DNA of 9,195 nt from Actinomycetes bacterium (GTDB lineage Bacteria; Actinomycetota; Actinomycetes; Actinomycetales; Microbacteriaceae), in NCBI GenBank assembly GCA_023457615.1, contig JAEWKY010000228.1:1-9195 (forward strand). The letters run 5' to 3'. The position numbers and the translations under genes are program-made. This document shows positions 5,831 through 9,195 of this stretch, one piece after another (the stretch's first letter is position 1; each line of letters begins with the position of its first letter). Below the pieces are notes generated by a model. The model made no database searches. It had not been told where the DNA came from and was given only the letters and a program-made list of their open reading frames with translations.

Positions 5831-5846
5831 CCCCTACATGTAGTGG
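5831..5846. promoter_or_regulatory. Palindrome upstream of the CxxC peptide promoter
   Basis: CCCCTACATGTAGTGG is symmetric except for one pair, with a perfect CTACATGTAG core (5834-5843). Its centre is about 45 bases before the predicted start of the peptide transcript, just upstream of the -35 box. That is a usual place for an activator, or for a repressor acting on divergent transcription. Confidence 0.45.
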
Positions 5847-5946
5847 TTTCGGCGTGTCGCGATGTTTTTCCAAGCTACCCGCCGCCTCCGACATCCGACG
5901 CGGGATTCAAGGCCCGTTTCCAGGTGGACCGGGCCAGCCTTGCCCC

Positions 5947-6150
5947 ATGAACGGTCCCGACGAGAAGACTCAGCTCGCCCAGGTGGTCGAGAAGCTCGAG
6001 GAGAGGTTCCCGTCGGTCTCCACGCGGGAGATCGAGATCATCGTCGCCGAGCAGGCCGCAGCGCTCGACGGCAACCCCATCCGCGACTACGTCCCCCGGC
6101 TCGTCGAGCACGGCGCCCGCGCGAGGCTGCGCGAGGCCTCCCGCAGCTAG
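5947..6150 (+). CDS. Small helical protein, three-helix-bundle dimerisation-type domain
   Basis: This 67-residue protein starts at ATG 5947. The pattern LAQVVEKLEERFPSVSTREI, then IIVAEQAAALDGNPIRDYVP, then RLVEHGARARLRE resembles the three-helix domain that precedes protein-tyrosine-phosphatase-like arsenate reductases in actinobacteria and also occurs alone. No catalytic part is attached here. An in-frame ATG-less extension back to 5854 exists, but that stretch is Pro/Gly/Cys-rich, unlike the rest, and lacks a ribosome binding site, so I chose the inner start. The inner start is itself preceded by only a weak AGGTGGA about 20 bases upstream and a GGCCCG/CGGGCC hairpin (5911-5935). Its stop shares a CTAG with the stop of the convergent DUF1801 gene. 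The gene is likely; its function is unknown. Confidence 0.7.
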   Translation: MNGPDEKTQLAQVVEKLEERFPSVSTREIEIIVAEQAAALDGNPIRDYVPRLVEHGARARLREASRS

Positions 6151-6500
6151 TCGGCGGCCTTCCAGCCGCGCGCGAGGAACGCGGTCACGCGAGCGATCAG
6201 CTCGTCGGGCTGCTCACTCGCGTACGGGAACCGCAGGGTGTCCTTCGCATCGCGGTACGGCGCGAGCTCCGCCTCGATCGGATCCGTGGAGCGGTACACC
6301 GGGTAGATCCCGAGGTGCTTCTTCCACGCCGCGAAGTAGATGTGCTCGCGACCGCCGAGCCCGACGGCCGGCATCCCGTACCTGATCGTCTCCTCGGCAT
6401 CCGGCAGCACCGTCCGGATCGCGGCGCGCGCCCGGTCGAGTCGCTCCCGCACCTCGCCGTCGAAGCCCGCGAGGTACTCGTCGACGGTCGCCGCGGTCAT
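6147..6500 (-). CDS. DUF1801 (YdhG-like) protein
   Basis: This 117-residue protein fits the DUF1801 family, whose fold resembles frataxin-like iron chaperones. Typical features are VDEYLAGFDGEVRERL at the start, the core LPDAEETIRYGMPAVGLGG (32-50), IYFAAWKKHLGIYP, a DTLRFPYASEQP segment and a closing LIARVTAFLARGW helix. The length is standard. It is the last gene of a four-gene operon and starts with an ATGA overlap with the DUF2510 gene. The frame is open upstream to 6953, but that part is a shadow of the DUF2510 gene and is rejected. The biological role of the family is poorly defined; a link to iron is suggested by fold only. Its TAG stop overlaps the stop of the convergent gene. Confidence 0.88.
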   Translation of the reverse strand: MTAATVDEYLAGFDGEVRERLDRARAAIRTVLPDAEETIRYGMPAVGLGGREHIYFAAWKKHLGIYPVYRSTDPIEAELAPYRDAKDTLRFPYASEQPDELIARVTAFLARGWKAAD

Positions 6501-7129
6501 CGGTATCCGGGGATCGTGCGGAACAGGTCGCCCATCGAGCTGACCACGACGATCTCGATCCACACCGCGACCGCCGTGAGAACGAGGACGACGGCGATCT
6601 CCGCCCACAGCGGCGCGTGACCGCGGCCGGTGCGGCGCTTCACGATGACGGAGCGGCCGATCGTGTAGACGAGGCCGTTGATGAAGGCGAACGCCCAGTG
6701 GAAGGGCTTGGGCACGCCGCGCGCCGTGAGCTCCTTCACGTCGCGGTAGGCGAAGAAGACGCTCAGGCCGTAGCCGACATAGCCGAGCACGACCGAGGCC
6801 CAGTAGAACGGCGACAGGAAGATGCCGAACGTCGCGGACATCGCGGTGCGCGGATCGTCGGAGGTCGGGTCGAAGTCGAACATCGAGCCCCACGGCACGA
6901 AGAGCAGCAGGATCACCGGGATCACGGGCACCGCGATGACGAGCCAGATCCACGGGGTGTTCCCGTCGGTCCCCTCCGGGGCACGGAGGGCGGGCGGCGC
7001 GGGGTAGGGCTGCCCGGGAGCGTGGCGCAGCTCCGTCCAGGCGGTCCCGTCCCAGTAGCGGCCCTGCGCCAGGTTCTGCGGATCGGCGTACCAGCCCGCG
7101 GGGGCCGAGGGCGTTCCCTGTGCGCTCAT
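6497..7129 (-). CDS. DUF2510 domain membrane protein
   Basis: This 210-residue protein has an N-terminal DUF2510 motif: AGWYADP (11-17) and RYWDGTAWT (24-32). A Pro-rich linker follows, then four likely membrane segments at about 60-80, 103-128, 143-163 and 175-197. DUF2510 is a short actinobacterial domain found before diverse membrane regions; its ligand is not known. The positively charged stretch KRRTGRGH (164-171) probably lies in the cytoplasm. The ATG at 7127-7129 overlaps the stop of the TetR gene by 4 bases. A TAGGAT box lies exactly 6 bases before this ATG, so an internal leaderless start is possible alongside translational coupling. Standing directly after two regulators, it may be a membrane target or partner of their control, but this is inference from position. 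Confidence 0.87.
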   Translation of the reverse strand: MSAQGTPSAPAGWYADPQNLAQGRYWDGTAWTELRHAPGQPYPAPPALRAPEGTDGNTPWIWLVIAVPVIPVILLLFVPWGSMFDFDPTSDDPRTAMSATFGIFLSPFYWASVVLGYVGYGLSVFFAYRDVKELTARGVPKPFHWAFAFINGLVYTIGRSVIVKRRTGRGHAPLWAEIAVVLVLTAVAVWIEIVVVSSMGDLFRTIPGYR

Positions 7130-7764
7130 GCGCCGATCCTAGGCGTGCCCACCTCGGCGAGCCGTCGCTCGAGCGACTCGACGAGCCGTTCGACGGCGAA
7201 CTCGAACGCCGCGTCGGCGCGGGCGCGTCCCGAACGGCTCGCGCGCAGCGCCCGGGCGAGGGCGTCGTCGCCGAGCGCGGCGTCCCTGCCGTAGATGTGC
7301 TCCGTGCCGTTCATGTCGAGCGCCCCCGCGACGGCGAGCAGGTCGACGTTCGTGATGATGTTGAGCACGTCCTCGGGCGGGAATCCGGCCTGCTCGAGGA
7401 TGGCCGCGAACGCCCGCACCGAGTCGAGCGGGGCTCCCTCCTCGAGCTCGTTGAGCATCGTGCCCGGAACCATCCACGGATGCTGCCCGATCGAGTCGCG
7501 GTCGCCCCGGGCGACGTGCCGCACCGCGTCCTGCCACGACCACGCGGGGTCGAGCTTGGGCCCGAGCCCCTCGTGCACGCGCGTGCGCATGAGCTCGAAG
7601 ACGTCGTCGATGCCCCGCACGTAGTTGTAGAGCGACGGACCCTTGACCCCGAGCTTCCGCGCGAGCTGGGTGAGCGTGAAGTGCCCGTGCTGCTCGCCGA
7701 GCAGCTCGAGGGCCGCGTCGGCGATGCGCTCGCGGGAGAGCAGGGCGATCGGCGGACGACCCAT
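7126..7764 (-). CDS. TetR family transcriptional regulator
   Basis: This 212-residue regulator has an N-terminal TetR helix-turn-helix: SRERIADAALELL (10-22), FTLTQLARKLGVKGPSLYNYV (29-49, the canonical recognition segment). The C-terminal domain resembles the tetracycline-repressor type (TetR_C), with W-rich residues around 76 and a long ligand-binding helical bundle. The ATG at 7762-7764 overlaps the stop of the upstream regulator by one base (TGATG), and its own stop overlaps the start of the DUF2510 gene. The frame continues upstream to 8796 only as an Arg-rich shadow, so I take the inner ATG. TetR proteins are usually small-molecule-released repressors of neighbouring genes. Here no separate operator is visible before it, so it is expressed with the upstream regulator. 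Confidence 0.92.
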   Translation of the reverse strand: MGRPPIALLSRERIADAALELLGEQHGHFTLTQLARKLGVKGPSLYNYVRGIDDVFELMRTRVHEGLGPKLDPAWSWQDAVRHVARGDRDSIGQHPWMVPGTMLNELEEGAPLDSVRAFAAILEQAGFPPEDVLNIITNVDLLAVAGALDMNGTEHIYGRDAALGDDALARALRASRSGRARADAAFEFAVERLVESLERRLAEVGTPRIGA

Positions 7765-8741
7765 CAGGCGGCCCTCCCGTCGCGGCGCCCGGCCCACGCG
7801 GCGCCGAGCTCGAAGCGGGTCGGCGCACCGAGGTCGTCCATCGCCTCGGCGATGCGGCGCCGCACCGTGCGCAGCCCCATGTCGAGCGCGGCGGCGATCT
7901 GCTCGTCGGAGCGCCCCTTCGACATGAGCAGCAGCACGGGCTCCCAGCCGCGCTCGGCGATCGGATAGGGCGTCGCGGTCTGCCACCAGCTCTCGAACAG
8001 CCAGCTGAAGGCGTCCACGAGCGACGGGCTGTAGGCCATGACCATCGCGCCCGGGCTCGTCGCGCCCCAGACCTGCGGCAGCCCCGCCATGACGCCGCGG
8101 TCGACGTAGAACCAGCTCGGCAGGCTCGGCGCGATGCGCACGGGCGCGCCGATCGAGAGCAGCGCGTCGGCGGCGGCGCGGTTGCGCGGGTCGGCGAACT
8201 CCGACGCGGGGAAGAGGTAGCGGATGGCGTAGCCGCGGCTCGCGAACTCCTCTCGCATGCCGTCGAGGTTGGGGAGGATGTGGTCGTGGATGAACGAGAA
8301 GTCGGGGTGCGAGGCTCCCGGGTTCTGCGGCGTCATCCGGGCGTTGATCGCGAACCAGCGGCGCAGCGCGTTGGCGTCGCCCTCGATGACCTCGCCCTGG
8401 ATCGCGTTCTCGTCGGGTGACGCGCCGAGCTCCCACGAGCGCGAGAGCGAGGGCAGCTGCGCGAGCAGCTCGAGCATCGAGGTGGTCGCCTCCTGCTGGC
8501 GCTGCAGCGCGGTCGCGAGGTTGTCGGCGATCGCGACGTCGGGCGGCACGACGCGCAGCGCGCCGTCGACGTCCTCGACGTAGCCGCGGTCGTGCAGCAT
8601 CCCGAGGGCGAGCTCGCGGTCGGGGAGGTCGGCGGCGACGCGCGCGAGCTCGTCGCGGTCGCGCGGGCGGCCGCGCAGCATGCGCACGAGCAGCTCGCGC
8701 GTTCCGGCATCGGCGCCGAGGTCGAGTTCTGGCAACGTCAT
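7764..8741 (-). CDS. LuxR-type HTH regulator with TrmB-like N-terminal domain
   Basis: This 325-residue regulator ends in a LuxR/NarL-type helix-turn-helix at about 268-316: LLLMSKGRSDEQIAAALDMG followed by LRTVRRRIAEAMDDLGA. There is no receiver domain. Residues about 8-70 look like a TrmB-type winged helix (ELLVRMLRGRPRDRDELARV ... LGMLHDRGYVEDVDG), followed by a helical stretch and a central domain of unknown ligand. This layout is common for uncharacterised actinobacterial regulators. The ATG is at 8739-8741, with AGGAG about 10 bases upstream. It leads a four-gene operon and faces the secreted-protein gene at 8910. CTAC/GTAG dyads lie at both promoters and are plausible binding sites of this protein, which is inference. 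The stop overlaps the TetR start. Confidence 0.85.
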   Translation of the reverse strand: MTLPELDLGADAGTRELLVRMLRGRPRDRDELARVAADLPDRELALGMLHDRGYVEDVDGALRVVPPDVAIADNLATALQRQQEATTSMLELLAQLPSLSRSWELGASPDENAIQGEVIEGDANALRRWFAINARMTPQNPGASHPDFSFIHDHILPNLDGMREEFASRGYAIRYLFPASEFADPRNRAAADALLSIGAPVRIAPSLPSWFYVDRGVMAGLPQVWGATSPGAMVMAYSPSLVDAFSWLFESWWQTATPYPIAERGWEPVLLLMSKGRSDEQIAAALDMGLRTVRRRIAEAMDDLGAPTRFELGAAWAGRRDGRAA

Positions 8742-8783
8742 GCCGTGGCAACTCCTGCTCTTGGGACGGGCGGGGGACGTCTC

Positions 8784-8792
8784 CTACCGTAG
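8784..8792. promoter_or_regulatory. CTAC-C-GTAG dyad over the -10 box of the regulator operon
   Basis: CTACCGTAG is a perfect 4-base-arm dyad around one base. Its arms match the two wider dyads in the same gap, but the spacing differs, so it may be a variant site or chance. Confidence 0.35.
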
Positions 8793-8815
8793 CCATCGCC
8801 GCGGGATATCTACAA
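8786..8815 (-). promoter_or_regulatory. Putative promoter of the four-gene regulator operon
   Basis: On the minus strand TTGTAG (8815-8810) is followed after 18 bases by TACGGT (8791-8786). The transcript would start near 8779 with a leader of about 38 bases. The -35 box lies inside a CTAC-N5-GTAG dyad, and the -10 box inside a CTAC-C-GTAG dyad. Confidence 0.5.
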
Positions 8816-8822
8816 GACGTAG
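8810..8822. promoter_or_regulatory. CTAC-N5-GTAG dyad at the regulator operon promoter
   Basis: CTACAAGACGTAG overlaps the predicted -35 box. Together with the following TTT it matches, in inverted orientation, the dyad at 8879-8891 (shared CGTAGTTT, an exact 8-base inverted repeat at 8818-8825 and 8876-8883). Confidence 0.5.
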
Positions 8823-8878
8823 TTTCTCTCCGCGGCCCCCACCTCCCGGCGCGACCGACCCCGGCTGCGCCCAGAAAA

Positions 8879-8891
8879 CTACGGATAGTAG
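8879..8891. promoter_or_regulatory. CTAC-N5-GTAG dyad at the secreted-protein promoter
   Basis: CTACGGATAGTAG covers the likely -10 box GATAGT (8884-8889) of the gene starting at 8910. A bound protein here would block that promoter. The flanks are A-rich on both sides. Confidence 0.5.
8884..8889 (+). promoter_or_regulatory. Putative -10 box of the secreted-protein gene
   Basis: GATAGT, with transcription expected near 8896 and an AGGA ribosome binding site at 8901-8904 before the ATG at 8910. No good -35 box is visible at normal spacing. Confidence 0.45.
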
Positions 8892-8909
8892 AAAACGAAC
8901 AGGACGATC

Positions 8910-9195
8910 ATGAACCGCACCCTCAGCCCCCGGGCGCAGCGCCGCCTGGCCTTCACCACCCTCGTCTCGTCGCTCGTCGCGCTCGGACTCGCCGTCGGCC
9001 CGCTCGCGGCCTTCGGGGCGACCTCCGACGAGGTCGGCCCCGCGTCCGCCTCCGAGGCCCTCGCGATCGAGGTCGCCCCCCAGGGGGACCCGCTCGTCGA
9101 GGACGTGCAACTCGAGACGATCGCCGCCGAGCCGACCGTCGACCCCGCCGAGCCGCCCGCCGCCGCGCCGCCCGCCGCGCCGACCGACACCGCGC
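8910..9195 (+). CDS. Secreted or surface Pro/Ala-rich protein, N-terminal part (3' end outside window)
   Basis: ATG at 8910-8912 opens a frame that runs without a stop to the window edge, giving 95 residues. The N-terminus MNRTLSPRAQRR is basic. A hydrophobic core follows (about 13-36, LAFTTLVSSLVALGLAVGPL for 20 of these), then a likely cleavage near FGA-TSD (35-40), so this is a classical signal peptide. The mature part is acidic and turns into a low-complexity linker rich in Pro, Ala and Glu (about 72-95), typical of large cell-surface or cell-wall proteins with later adhesive or enzymatic domains. Those domains are not in the window, so function is unknown. An AGGA ribosome binding site lies 5 bases before the ATG. 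The gene is divergent from the LuxR/TrmB-like regulator and its -10 box lies within a CTAC-N5-GTAG dyad. Confidence 0.8.
   Translation, partial: MNRTLSPRAQRRLAFTTLVSSLVALGLAVGPLAAFGATSDEVGPASASEALAIEVAPQGDPLVEDVQLETIAAEPTVDPAEPPAAAPPAAPTDTA

Noticed and set aside
5854..5875. T-run at 5865-5869 as a plus-strand intrinsic terminator
   Set aside because: No stable stem directly precedes it and no plus-strand gene ends just upstream.
2943..5911. ATTCAAGG at 5904-5911 as a fourth PadR site
   Set aside because: Only one arm is present; the following bases (CCCG) do not form the TTGAA half.
5854..5946. Upstream start for the 67-residue gene
   Set aside because: The added 31 residues differ in composition (Gly, Pro, Cys), have no ribosome binding site and overlap hairpin-forming, promoter-like sequence.
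6501..6953. Extension of the DUF1801 gene to 268 residues
   Set aside because: The extra part is an Arg-rich shadow of the DUF2510 gene; DUF1801 homology starts at ATG 6500.
7765..8796. Extension of the TetR gene to 556 residues as a fusion protein
   Set aside because: The extra part is low-complexity Arg/Ala over the LuxR/TrmB-like gene in another frame; a normal TetR N-terminus begins at 7764.
1..9195. CRISPR array, tRNA or rRNA genes, insertion sequence, prophage or toxin-antitoxin module
   Set aside because: No spaced direct repeats, no cloverleaf-like sequence, no transposase or integrase, and no recognisable defence or toxin genes were seen.

Overview
The window looks like a piece of chromosome from a high-GC Gram-positive actinobacterium. 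My best guess is the family Microbacteriaceae. This rests on very high GC at third codon positions, GTG starts, tightly overlapping genes, several genes whose -10 box sits exactly 6 bases before the start codon (leaderless style), and the gene families present. No sequence search was possible, so the family assignment is inference.

Layout. (1) 1-475 (+): the end of a PucR/CdaR-type regulator. (2) 472-2928 (-): a PadR regulator (2245-2928) followed by a two-gene DrrA/DrrB-type ABC exporter (ATPase 1231-2196, permease 472-1227). TTCAA-N2-TTGAA dyads sit twice in the exporter promoter and once in the padR promoter, so this reads as an autoregulated efflux module. (3) 2980-3046: a large two-part inverted repeat in the gap. 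(4) 3067-5005 (-): two single-domain MaoC-like dehydratase subunits and murB, joined by 4-base overlaps. (5) 5044-5580 (+): a membrane-anchored DM13 protein, divergent from the dehydratase operon across only 38 bases. (6) 5657-5737 (-): an unrecognised 26-residue gene ending in a CxxC motif, with its own promoter, a strong ribosome binding site and a terminator-like hairpin. (7) 5947-6150 (+): a 67-residue helical protein. (8) 6147-8741 (-): a four-gene coupled operon of LuxR/TrmB-like regulator, TetR regulator, DUF2510 membrane protein and DUF1801 protein. (9) 8910-9195 (+): the start of a secreted Pro/Ala-rich protein, divergent from that operon, with CTAC-N5-GTAG dyads at both promoters.

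How it fits together. The exporter module is probably an inducible drug or toxin efflux system. MurB makes UDP-N-acetylmuramic acid for peptidoglycan, and the dehydratase pair probably acts in acyl-chain metabolism. The right-hand part pairs a two-regulator operon with a divergent secreted protein, and shared dyads suggest common control. The least explained element is the 26-residue CxxC peptide gene, which carries every hallmark of a real, independently regulated gene.
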